The notes under the pieces are model-generated. The model worked only from the letters and a program-made list of their open reading frames with translations, made no database searches and was not told where the DNA came from. Both the position numbers and the translations under genes were made by a program. From positions 310,001 through 374,000 of the forward strand of contig MU867092.1 of assembly GCA_033725935.1 (NCBI GenBank): 64,000 nucleotides of DNA. The letters run 5' to 3'. This stretch comes from Cladorrhinum sp. PSN259 (taxonomy: Eukaryota; Ascomycota; Sordariomycetes; Sordariales; Podosporaceae). How positions within the stretch are numbered: position 1 is the first letter of the stretch; the number at the start of each line of letters is the position of its first letter. Below are positions 11,826 to 21,613 of this stretch, piece after piece.

Positions 11826-12800
11826 ATGGAAGAAGCTCAACCGTGGTCGATTTCCGAAATCATCGGACTGGCTGCTTTGCTAGCAGCTGTTATGTTGTCT
11901 CCCGTTGGCTGGGTTGTTCAAAGATATTGGAGGCCAAGGGGTAAGTTCCGCTCTTTTTTTTTTTGAGCATGTTATCTTACACATTACCTTGAACAAGACT
12001 GACCAGGATAGGCACTACAACTCCGCCCGCCGACGAGGAAATGAGAGTTTAGCTTAGAGGACGACAAGATATTCAGCTGCCGCCCCTTGAGCCCCTTTTA
12101 CCAGATCCGTGGCAGCTGTTATCATCTCACCATCTTCATTCAAGCGCCTTTCTTTTAACAAAGCTCGAGACTCTGTTAGGCTGCGGGCTGGGCGCAATCC
12201 TCCACAAGTCGTCTATCTCAGAAGCGGGATCCTATAGATTGGTACCCAGGTAATCAAGGGCTGGCTTGTGTTGGGTGGATAGGCTTTCTACCTTTATGTT
12301 TTCTGGCAGGTAATATAATTTCAAATGAGATGGACTGTTGAAGTGGTGCCGAGGCTTGGTGTGTGGAATATTCTGAAGTAGTGGCTTGGTATTAGCGCTC
12401 TTGATTTTGCCCGTTTTGTCGATTGGGTGAGGTTGACTCTGAATATAGATGTTTTCGTTAGGAATAGGGTCTCGCAGTCACATCCACCGTGGCGGATCGA
12501 CCCGACCCCGTATTCGTCGAGGCGTTGAGGACAAACTCTGATGATCTGCTGAAGATTTCCCAAGATTTTCAATCACTCGGAAAGGAGTATGCCATTGTGA
12601 GCTTTTACGAGGAACATGCTCACAGGGTCTTGGGGAGTTTGATTGTGGATAGGCTCTCGGCCGTCATGGGTTTGCCGCACGAGGAGGTCATGATGCTGGG
12701 CGGGGATCACTCGGCCATGTGCAAGTTTACGGGCAAGGGGGGTCCGAGATTTAATCCCCTGTGGAGGGCCATAAGAAGGGCCTCCAAGGGAAGAGTGTAA
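11826..12800 (+). pseudogene. Relic of a SesB-like alpha/beta hydrolase
   Basis: From about 12489 to 12800 an open segment encodes about 100 residues that match the C-terminal third of the SesB-like hydrolase domain found in fungal NLRs and stand-alone esterases: ALRTNSDDLLKISQDF, then IVSFYEEHAH, LIVDRLSAVMGLPHEEV, and the GGDHSAMCKF segment carrying the predicted catalytic His, ending at a stop. It has no ATG of its own. Upstream, ATG 11826 opens a short exon with one membrane-spanning stretch (IIGLAALLAAVMLSPVGWVV), followed by a gtaagt donor at about 11941. The middle part, with the nucleophile elbow, is missing from the 550 bp between. The most likely reading is a truncated gene. The link between the membrane exon and the hydrolase end is inference. 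Confidence 0.55.
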
Positions 12801-13460
12801 TGTAATACTCAATGGTTAAAGGCATCTGTACCTATGAATATGAATTGGTATTTGTATGTACATAGTTTTATGACGGATGTAGAGATACATGTACCTAGCC
12901 TGTTGTACCAGTCTTTTCCAACTAAACATGAGACAACTTCAACCTGGACCATCCAACCTCTGTTTGCGAATCTCCCACCCGCGACGTCAGTTGCCAAGAT
13001 CCTTGTGCAACTTGACAGATGTGGGCAAATCATGACATCTGGCTTCCAATGCACAGTTGCCAGTGCCCAATGAGCTATGATCTATCCCTAACAAATCAAA
13101 CGATTGCCAAACTTCTATGGGTACCTACCCTACGTGCAATATGTCCTCGCAGTTCAATCGGGTGGAAATCTACATCGCATCGTATCGCCTGGGGATCCGC
13201 ACATCGTCAGATCCCTTCTGTTTGTTTGAATTTCAATCTTATTGGTCAACTTGTCACCGACGATCCTCGTGCAAACTGCATCTATCCGAAATCCGTTGTA
13301 CGAGTCCCGCCCTGATCATCCTGGACTGGGAGTTGCGTGGCCCGTGATGCCCATGGATGTCCTCCAGATATCTCTCTATATATCTCCCCAAAAAACACCA
13401 AGTCTCCTCCTGTCACAAAACCTCCATTAGGGTATCAACCAGAGACAGTAGACAACTACG
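12801..13460. other. Intergenic, promoter of the 3CxxC gene
   Basis: About 660 bp with no supported gene. A GTACCTACCC word lies at 13121-13130 and a TATATAT-containing stretch about 85 bp upstream of the next ATG. Confidence 0.45.
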
Positions 13461-14350
13461 ATGGCGTCCTTTCGACATGTCTTTTCTCGGCGGCTGCCGC
13501 TACTGTCGGTGACATCCGCCACATTGTTTCTGCAACAAACTACTACTGGCCGACCTCTCAAGTCAGCAATCATCCGTGTCCCCTTCCCTAGCACCCACAC
13601 CAGAGCGTATACATCCCTTGTGGGTAAGAGCGGCAGCAGTCCAAGCAGCGACCGAGGAACTAAAGTCGTTGTCAAGGGCTCGGAGGCTGAGCCTGAGCCT
13701 GAGCCCGAGCCCGAGCCCGAGGTCAAATCCGCATCGTCATACATGTTCCCCAACTTGCACCAAAAAGTCAAGGACGCTCTCGAACAGGACCCGGATGGTG
13801 CCGTCGTCTCTCCTGTACCCAGCTTCGACGGCTCGGCCAACTTTGATAACCACCAAGAAGTTTACTATACCCACGTGATGGGCAATTTCCGGTGCAGCAG
13901 CAACAAGTGTAAACGCGAGTGGTATGTACGTCCCGTGTGTCCAGTCTGAGTCAAGTTTCTGTCGGGTCCAAACGCCCGGAATCCCTTTAGAAACGCGCTC
14001 CAATAAGTTTCAGAACCGCACGTTCTCTGCTAACGTACAGTTTGTTCTGTATAAAAAGGGGCAGTAAGAAAGTGTCGATCGAGATCGTTCGTTTCAAAAA
14101 GAACAAGTACAACGCTTCCGTGTTCGGCCAGCGCTGCGAGAAGTGCAATGAGCTGGGAATGTTGAAGCTGCATGAGAAGTCGTATGTCGACAGGGTGGTT
14201 TATCGACTCAAAAGGTGGGCTGGAATCAAGCCAAAGAAGCCCATGCGTCGTCGCCCTCTGTGGGATAAACCTCCTCATCAAAGACAGCTCTGTGAGGGCT
14301 GCAAGATTGGGAGGTGCAAAGAGTCTGAGGACTATGAAGAGATTGATTAA
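13461..14350 (+). CDS. 3CxxC-type zinc-finger protein
   Basis: Two exons, 13461-13921 and 14059-14350, giving 250 residues. The C-terminal half has the 3CxxC zinc-binding pattern: GNFRCSSNKCKREW, then RCEKCNELG, then PPHQRQLCEGCKIGRC, with the conserved PPH before the last pair. The N-terminal half is basic and Ser/Thr-rich, possibly a targeting or disordered segment, and includes a Glu-Pro repeat (EPEPEPEPEPEPE). The chosen acceptor restores the Trp expected after the first CxxxC (EWGSKKV). An alternative acceptor at 14040 stays in frame and adds six residues instead. Other family members include fungal proteins of unknown role and animal receptor-transporting proteins. The cellular role is unknown. 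Confidence 0.8.
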
Positions 14351-14509
14351 AAGAAATAGATGGATTAGATTATGGTTATTTACAAGTTCCAAATCGGAGA
14401 CGGAGGGATAAGAATGGTGGATGTCTAAGTTGTGTTGAATAAACCAAGGCATGGACGACGTAAAGGCATAAAATAACATACACGAGGAAATGATATTTTG
14501 TATCCTAGC

Positions 14510-15541
14510 TTAGATAGTAATCTTTATGAGCTGCCCACCAAGCATATTCCCCGACAAATCAATCCCACCCGTACCCAGATACAGCTCCCTAGGACTGTTG
14601 CCCACCCTGATAGTACTAGGGTACCTCAACGTCACGTTCCCAACCCCGGGCCCCATCACAATCGTCTGCCCGCCATGTCTGTCGACTCTAACCAACTTAT
14701 CCATCTGCCAAGTGACGAACCCCTCTCCAAACTTGGTGACAGCCAAATCATCAAAGAAATTCACCTGCGAAGGCGGCGTAGCAAGTTCAGACAAAATCTC
14801 CACGGGACCAACTTTGTCCCCCGCAGCATTCACTTTTACTCTCCCGTAATGCCCTTGGGCAGAGTTTGTAAAGTATAAATATCCGTCCCGCCCGCCGTCT
14901 CTCAGGTTAAGTCCATTTACTCCCGTAATGCCAATCGACTCGGTAATGTTTGGATTTCCACCAAGGAGGGGGTCAGTAAATGCTAATCCGCTTGTGCGTG
15001 TTAGAGTGTTGATTTTGAGAACTCGAAAGCCGCGGGAATCGGCACTGAGGATGACGTGTCTTTCCCCACCGGTGCTGGATGGTAAAGCGACCAGACCGTT
15101 CAAGTTGATAGTGTTTGGAACGGGGATTGTGTCAAGCACTGTTGCGCTGCTGGCGCCGGGAAGGAGGGAGATGATGTGCGCCGCGGCGGTGCCATTGATG
15201 AACTCAAAGTTGGCGCCGACGATGCCGGTCGTGACGACGTATTTGTTGTTACCCAGGGCTGCGATTCCCGTTTGCGCGGTGGCGTTGGGAAGGGTGACGA
15301 TGATGGATGCTGTACCGCTTGTTTGGTTGAAGACCCAGAGCGGGGCGTCTGGGCCTGCACCATTGAAGTGCGTGAGAAGGATGCGGTTGTCTGGGAGGAC
15401 TTGGAGGTTTTCGATGAAGAGGGGGTTTGAAGGGGGGAAGGAGAATATTTCGGTGGCGGTAAAACGTGGTGGACGGGGAGGACCTGCGACGGTGGAGGGC
15501 GTGAGGAGCCCTAGGGCTACAAGGGAGTGCATAAGATGCAT
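14510..15541 (-). CDS. Secreted six-bladed beta-propeller-like protein (SMP-30/NHL type)
   Basis: Single exon, 343 residues. It starts with a signal peptide (MHLMHSLVALGLLTPSTVAG). The remainder is made of repeated strand-rich units such as FIENLQVLPDNRILLTHF, GIAALGNNKYVVTTGI, NGLNLRDGGRDGYLYFTNS and DDLAVTKFGEGFVTWQ, the pattern of SMP-30/gluconolactonase-like beta-propellers common among fungal secreted proteins. Several N-x-S/T sites (NQTSG, NATAQ, NGTAA, NITES, NVTLR) suggest N-glycosylation. The metal ligands of true lactonases cannot be confirmed by eye, so no substrate is assigned. Its stop lies about 160 bp from the stop of the convergent 3CxxC gene. Confidence 0.8.
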   Translation of the reverse strand: MHLMHSLVALGLLTPSTVAGPPRPPRFTATEIFSFPPSNPLFIENLQVLPDNRILLTHFNGAGPDAPLWVFNQTSGTASIIVTLPNATAQTGIAALGNNKYVVTTGIVGANFEFINGTAAAHIISLLPGASSATVLDTIPVPNTINLNGLVALPSSTGGERHVILSADSRGFRVLKINTLTRTSGLAFTDPLLGGNPNITESIGITGVNGLNLRDGGRDGYLYFTNSAQGHYGRVKVNAAGDKVGPVEILSELATPPSQVNFFDDLAVTKFGEGFVTWQMDKLVRVDRHGGQTIVMGPGVGNVTLRYPSTIRVGNSPRELYLGTGGIDLSGNMLGGQLIKITI

Positions 15542-16419
15542 CTTGAAGACGGTGGGTGAAGAAGGTGCAATAATGAGGTTGTTAGATCGTGGGCATGACG
15601 GGTGTCTTAAAATACTTGAGGCTGTTTGTTACGATGTTAGGTCGGGGTAACATCGCGGCAGTGCCATGACCTCCTTCGGAGCATTACCCTTGGTATTGTT
15701 GGAACCAGCAAAAGGATTACGAAAGGTCCCAAAATTTGCTCCCTTGGCGCCCTGTGAGGATTGAGTTCTGGAGCCTTCCGTCTTACGCTTTGCTTGATCA
15801 ATGTCTAGTGGCAGCCAACCCTCGCCTGGGTGGTCCTCCATCATGGCATTTATGGTTACACGGTCCCTTGTCGTCACCTTTCCTTACCACATGGGGTTAA
15901 GCTGCGGCTTTTGCCAAGGCAATAAAGGCGTGCTGCCTGTCAGGTCTGATCCCCTGCAGGGCAGGGCGAAAACATACCATGTCCAATCGGCAGATGTCAA
16001 ATTCCAATGTCGTTTCTGTATAGTCGAGTGACACAGAAGACGTCGATAACCGAATCTGGTATCGAGTAGAACGCAGCTGACAGTTAATATTGTCAATCAC
16101 GGATTGAATCAAAGAGCTGCTCCTTGATGAAGGATTGTGACAAGACGCTCTCCAAAAACTGCCGAAACTGCTACTGATCGACAGTACAAAGTGCGAGCAC
16201 GACGGATGCAACCACACACACCTTGTCCTGTACCTTCGGAACAAGCCGCTCAAGACCAGACCCATGCAGTGCATGATGCAATGTTCTCATACGACACCCA
16301 ACGACACCTCTTAAAAGCCAGCCAGCCCTTGGGCTACACTGCTTCTTCCTGCATCATTAGTAAGACCCCTACATCAGTCACAAAATACCACAACCTACAT
16401 CGCCTGAGTCAGCATAATC
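15542..16419. other. Divergent intergenic region; one weak 82-codon frame
   Basis: About 880 bp between the propeller gene and the Rossmann gene. An 82-codon frame on the minus strand (15629-15877) has an ATG and moderately protein-like composition, but no recognisable domain and no intron support. I do not call it a gene. Confidence 0.4.
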
Positions 16420-17216
16420 ATGTCAGTCAAACTCATCATTGCTGGTTCGACGGGATTCGTGGGCGCTGAACTCGTTCGTCAAGCCCTCTCCAACCCCGCC
16501 TTCTCGACGGTTTTGGCTCTCGGCCGCCGCGAAACTCCCATCCCACCCAACCTGAACCCCGGAGCCGATGCATCCAAGCTCAAGTCTGTAATATGTGAGG
16601 ACTTTGAAAACTACTCGGATGATGTCAAGAAGCAGCTTGCAGGAGCAGACGCCTGCATCTGGACAATTGGATTGACCCCGAGCAAGTATCGTGCCCTCCC
16701 CGCCGACCAAGCGGCAAAGATTTGCAGAGACTATGCCGCGTACGGCATCGAGACCATGTCGAATCTTGCAAGGGCAGAAGGAAGCAAGCCGTTCCGGTTC
16801 GTGTATTTTAGCGGGAGCGGTGCAGAGAGGGACCCGGCCAAGAAACCGCTGATTATGGGAGACTACTTGGTTCTCAGGGTAAGTTGATATTGAAGATAGT
16901 TTCATTTTTGGTTGGAGATGTTAATGTGTGAAAAAAGGGCGACGTAGAGAATCGGATTCTGGGATACGCGCAAAAGCATCCGGAAAAGGTGGAGGCGTGC
17001 ATCGCGAAGCCGGGCATGATTCTTTCGGAAAAGCACAGTGCGGTCACGCATGCTGCAATTGGAATTGGGAATATGCTCCTTGGGTTTGGGAAGATCGACG
17101 TGAAGGTGATGGTTGCCGGGCTTTTGGGACAGGTGATTAATGGATTTGAGAAGGATACGCTGATGAGTGTTGATATGGACAGGCTCGGAAAACAGAGTTT
17201 GGAGAAGGCCAACTAA
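16420..17216 (+). CDS. NAD(P)-binding Rossmann-fold protein (HTATIP2/epimerase-like)
   Basis: Two exons, 16420-16878 and 16938-17216, joined in phase 0, giving 245 residues. The N-terminus has the dinucleotide-binding loop GSTGFVGAE directly after the first strand, as in atypical short-chain dehydrogenases. ALGRRE follows the second strand, and FVYFSGSGAERDP corresponds to the catalytic-strand region. The Tyr-x3-Lys motif of classical enzymes is not evident. The size and layout resemble fungal proteins related to HTATIP2 and NmrA-like nucleoside-diphosphate-sugar epimerases. Substrate unknown; probably cytosolic, as no targeting signal is seen. Confidence 0.8.
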
Positions 17217-17432
17217 TTCCAGCGTATGTGCGCGGATAACCTGGAAAAGTCTTGATGGAAATAACAGAAGGGACGACAGGAACATGATGTAAATTCAATT
17301 CTTTACCAACTCACCATTTCCTTTCGAGTTTTATCCAACTCCAACAAAAAACTATTGCATGTCCCCTGTTGCCGCTCATTCCCCCGCTTCTTGGCCTCTA
17401 TGGTCTGGGGTACTTTTAGTGGCTGACACGCC

Positions 17433-18949
17433 CTATGGGAACAACAAAATCTTCTTCAGCCCCAAGACCTTCTCACACTCTTTTACACTGGCCCTCTGTA
17501 GCTCGTCGTACATGTCCGTTTCGGACGGGATTTTCTGATCTAACAAAGCTTCCAGTTCGGCACGGCTGTCGACCTCGCCGTCGGTTTCCTGGAGATTCCT
17601 GTCATTACCGCCCAAGTTCGAAGTGAAAATGCCCGCAGCCGACAGAGGCAAGAAATCCTCATAGGTTATCGGCTCGCACTCGACCACCCCAGCACGGATC
17701 AAGTCCTCAATATGGGCTGTGCCCGACTCAAAACTCGGCACTGCACCGGATTTGGCAACATTATACCTAAAGTTTACCAACCCCTCTTTTCTGAGTGTTT
17801 CCCAGTCATCTGGGTACTCCACAAACGTCTCTTTTACTGCCTCGGTCATATCGCGCCCTGCTTCCTTCATCCGCATCGCTGAAGCCAACAGCCGATCGTA
17901 CAACGCCCTGCCCTTCTTGGTAACGGCTGCGCCTCTCTGCTCAACCTCGCCGAAACGCGCCGTATGCGTGCCATCCACAGCTTCCCCGGCATCACTGGCA
18001 AAGGTGACCCTCTCCTCCAGCGCCTTGAAACTTGTCTGTCTGAGCAGAATCTCGCAGTTTCTCCCAGCTGGTGGTCCTTCGATACACTCCTTTGCTGGTA
18101 GCCCGCGGCGAATCATCTCCTCTTGAACGGCATCAATGTCGAGCGTGCGAGGTGTCAAGTGGTTAATATGTGCTGATGGGAAACAGACGATATCGGCGAC
18201 CATGGGATGCTCTTTGAGCAGGCCGAGATATGTGGACAGAGACACGGTGGATCGGGAATGCCATTTGAAGATCTTGAGGGCCTCGCTGATGAACTCGGTC
18301 ACATCCCCTCCCGTCAATACGCCAGTCGTTTCAGCAACACCCATCAGCTCGATCAAGCGAGGCGAGAATAGCTGTCTCCTGGATAAGATGGACTCAGCCA
18401 AGTCTCGAACAGAAGGAGAGGTAATCAGTGATGGTCGCAAGACTGTGGTGAAGACTCTGAAGGGATTTGCGCTGAGGGATTGCTCAGAGGTAGGGCGGAA
18501 GGCGGTTCCATGCAAGGGGAAGCCGACGATTTGCAAGTTGTAGTAACCGACGGGGTGCATTCCCATGATTCGGAATAGGCGAGAAATCAGACGCATCTCC
18601 TGGGCGGTACCGAGGCGAATGGCTCCATGTCTTTCAAGTTGATGACGTGTGGGGAGAGAGCCGGTGGTCTGAGATTTGGAGGCGAGTACGGCGGCATCAA
18701 CGGTGCGGACAATGTCGACAAGGTCTCCGTATAAAGGCACCTCGGCGCGGTACATGTCTGATAGTTGCTGGACGAAGCGGGTACGGAGGGCGTCGGCATC
18801 GAGGCCGGGGCCAGAGCTGAGTATGAGGTTAGTGAGAGCCCTTGCTAATATGTGATGATGCTCACATACGATCGCTTAGAGGGTGGCCCATCTCGCACCT
18901 GGCGGGTGGTAGTGTTCTGCATAGAGGAAGGCAGATCTTGTTGGATCAT
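17433..18949 (-). CDS. DUF1338 family, 2-oxoadipate dioxygenase/decarboxylase-like
   Basis: Two exons, 18949-18870 and 18816-17433, joined to give 487 residues. The first exon was found by phase and a ctaac branch point, and adds MIQQDLPSSMQ to the start. Conserved family features are visible: INHLTPRTLDID, in which the His is a predicted iron ligand, and HTARFGEVEQRG, in which a Glu is the other predicted ligand and Arg binds substrate. Bacterial HglS/YdcJ of this family converts 2-oxoadipate to 2-hydroxyglutarate in lysine catabolism with loss of CO2. The same reaction in this fungus is inference from the family. The length matches the family. Confidence 0.85.
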
Positions 18950-19247
18950 GGTGGAGAGGTTCAAAATGTTGTTGATGGTAACAATAAAATTCAAGGCAAG
19001 TCCAATGCACTACTTCAAGTGACTCAAGCTGATAGTAATCAATATCATTAACAGGTCATCGTTATCTTTGTTCTCGGAACTTATCATGACGATACATGTA
19101 CTCGTTCACCTTATCGCTTAGACATGGGTTGAGATCCGGAGCATCTCCGCACCCTGGTCCGCCACGGTTATCAACGGCTGACATCCGGCGGTGTGAGGAC
19201 AAACCAAGCATTAGCGGCTATCTCGCCCCTTTTCCGCACACCTGAAA

Positions 19248-20032
19248 TCACAACCACTCCTTGAACCACGAGACTGCGGCCCGTTTGGCCCTCTCCAATC
19301 CATTTGCCTCGGTCTCGTTCTCTCTATTTCCTCTAATAGAAAACCCATGCGTCAAACCGGGGAAGAACTGGTAGTCAAACGGCACGCCCAGCTTGGGAAT
19401 CTCGGTCACGGCAAACGTCTTCAACTCCTCGGTGAACTGGGGATCGATTTCTGGTGCGATGATCTGGACGGGCACCCCGACATTGAGCATCTCCTCCTTG
19501 GTTAGGAAGGTAGGGTGAGCAGCCGAGATGCAATCGACCAACTGTTCGTCTCCCTTGGCACCGAGTTGAAACACGGCCCAACCACCATAACAGAAGCCGA
19601 TGGCACCTATGCGCTTATGTTGAGTCCTCAGGAACTTGGCCAATGACACCATCTCGGGGCCTCTGACGTCCTTGGAGCTGGCTGCCATGATTTTTGGCAG
19701 CTCACTCTTGGGCCATTCGGCAGGATTGTTGATGAGGGCAGGGGAGAGGACGGCGCCACCGAAGCTGTGGTTTGGTTTGTTAGGTTATGTTTTGGTTTGT
19801 AATTATAAGTAACTCACAAATCTGGGATATAAACCGTGGCTCCAACCTCGGCAGCGTACTGATCGGCAAGCACGCGTGTGTTGCCAAAGGTCCAGCCGTA
19901 CAGATCATGGATGACAATGATGGCGACATCTGGGTTACTACCAGTGACATAGCAGTTCTGGTTGTTGATCTTGTCCTCACGGCCCAGGGGCTCCGCATCC
20001 CACTTGAAGCCGTGCAGACAGCAGGAGCTCAT
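19248..20032 (-). CDS. Dienelactone hydrolase family protein
   Basis: Two exons, 20032-19818 and 19764-19248, giving 243 residues. It is an alpha/beta-hydrolase of the DLH family: the nucleophile elbow is GFCYGG, with a Cys nucleophile as in true dienelactone hydrolases, the acid is probably in the APEIDPQF segment, and the His is in LTHGFS. IIVIHDLYG holds the oxyanion region. No signal peptide, so probably cytosolic. Fungal members often have no known substrate. It is divergent from the quinone oxidoreductase gene with a 448-bp shared upstream region, which might mean co-regulation in detoxification; that is inference only. Confidence 0.88.
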
Positions 20033-20480
20033 GGTTGCTAATGAGTAGGTTGCTTTGAAAAAAAGGGATCAAATCAATGATGAGACCAAAATGGGGGTTC
20101 AGTCTGGACAACAGAGGATTGAAATAAAAAGCGACCCAGTTGGCATGGGAAATGCTCTTTGTTTATCCCTTCCCGTGTCGCATCGGCGAAGGTCGGAGGC
20201 GGCCCCACTGAGCTTCCCGTCTTGAGAGGAGAAACTCCAAGCCGGCCCCAGCACGGAGTGCCGCCTTAACTCCGCCGCTGCCATCTGTCAAGCTCGCCAA
20301 AACATTTGTCATCTTGGAGCTTCCCCACCCCCCACATCCACCACTGCAGATCACGACATCGTTTGACTGTCTGACTTTGCTTTGCGCTTCTGCGTCTCTC
20401 TCCCATTGAACATCATACTCAATCCCCTTGTTTGTTCCCAACTTCGATTTTTGTAACATCGCCTCATACGGTCATTCACA
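20033..20480. promoter_or_regulatory. Shared promoter region of hydrolase and quinone oxidoreductase genes
   Basis: 448 bp between two divergent start codons. No gene inside. I found no clear TATA box or named regulatory motif. Confidence 0.5.
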
Positions 20481-21613
20481 ATGTCGTCCATCCCAACAAC
20501 CCAAAGAGCAATCGTGGTGGAGAAGACGGGTGGTCCGGAAGTCCTGGAATACAGGACTGACCATCCCGTCGCTCAACCTGGCGCGGGACAAGTCCTCGTC
20601 AAGAACGAGATTGCAGGAATCAACTACATCGACACTTACTTCCGCACCGGTCTCTACCCTTCAGGCAAGCCCGAGGTTTTGGGTCGTGAGGCCGTGGGTA
20701 CCATTGTGGCTTTGGGTGCCGACACCGAAAAGTTCAACTTCGCTGTGGGCGACAGAGTCATTTGGCTGGCCAATCATGGATATGCCGAGTATTCTGCCGT
20801 CCCCGCCGACAAGACGATCAAGTTGCCAGAGGGTATCTCGGCCGAGGACGCTGCTGCCAGCTTTTTGAGCGGGTTGACCGTTTTGTCCTTTGCCAAGGAG
20901 ACGTACGAGGTCAAGAAGGGCGATTGGGTGCTTTTGCATGCCGCCGCGGGTGGTGCGGGCTTCTTGATGACGCAGTTGCTGAAGCATTTGGGTGCCAAGG
21001 TTATTGGTACCGCCGGCGGACCGGAGAAGGTGGCGCTCGTGAAGGGTTTGGGGGCTGATCATGTCATTGATTACCGGAGCGACGAAGGCAAATTTTGGGA
21101 GTCGAAAGTATTGGAGATTACGGATGGAAAGGGAGTGGATGTTGTCTATGATTCCGTGGGTAAGGATACCTGGGCGGGAAGCTTGCATGTTGTCAAGAGG
21201 AAAGGAACAATTGTTTGGTTTGGTAACTCGAGCGGGCCCGTTCCTCCTATTCCGCTGAAGTGAGTATCTCGTATCTTTTTTCATTGGAGGGTGATCCCGT
21301 GCTAATGATTTCCCTCTTTTTTTTTTTTTTAGCCTACTTTCACCCAAGTGCATCAAGATTGCACGCCCGACTCTTTTCGGGTACATTGAGACTCGGGAGG
21401 AGTTTGAGTCGTACGCCAATGAGCTGTTTGGTCTTTTGCTTTCTGGCACTTTGAAGGTGCGCGTCCATGGAACTTATCCTCTGGATCAGATTCAACAGGC
21501 ACACAAGGTAAGTTCTGTTTAATTCTCCCATATATCCAGTTCTCTCTCTAACTTTTGCATAACAGGACCTTGAGGGTAGAAAGACGACCGGCAAGCTTTT
21601 GATCAAGTTGTGA
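20481..21613 (+). CDS. NADPH:quinone oxidoreductase, zeta-crystallin/Zta1 type
   Basis: Three exons, 20481-21259, 21333-21507 and 21566-21613, giving 333 residues with all phases consistent. It belongs to the medium-chain dehydrogenase/reductase superfamily without zinc. The N-terminal GroES-like domain includes GINYIDTYFRTGLYP and LGREAVGTIVALG. The nucleotide-binding fold has LHAAAGGAGFLMTQLLKHLG and VDVVYDSVGKDTW. The C-terminal segment GKLLIKL is typical. Expected reaction: one-electron reduction of quinones by NADPH, a cytosolic stress function. The first intron has a long T tract before its acceptor. Confidence 0.93.

Noticed and set aside
15629..15877. 82-codon minus-strand frame
   Set aside because: Has an ATG but no domain, neighbour or intron evidence; kept only as a note in the intergenic entry.
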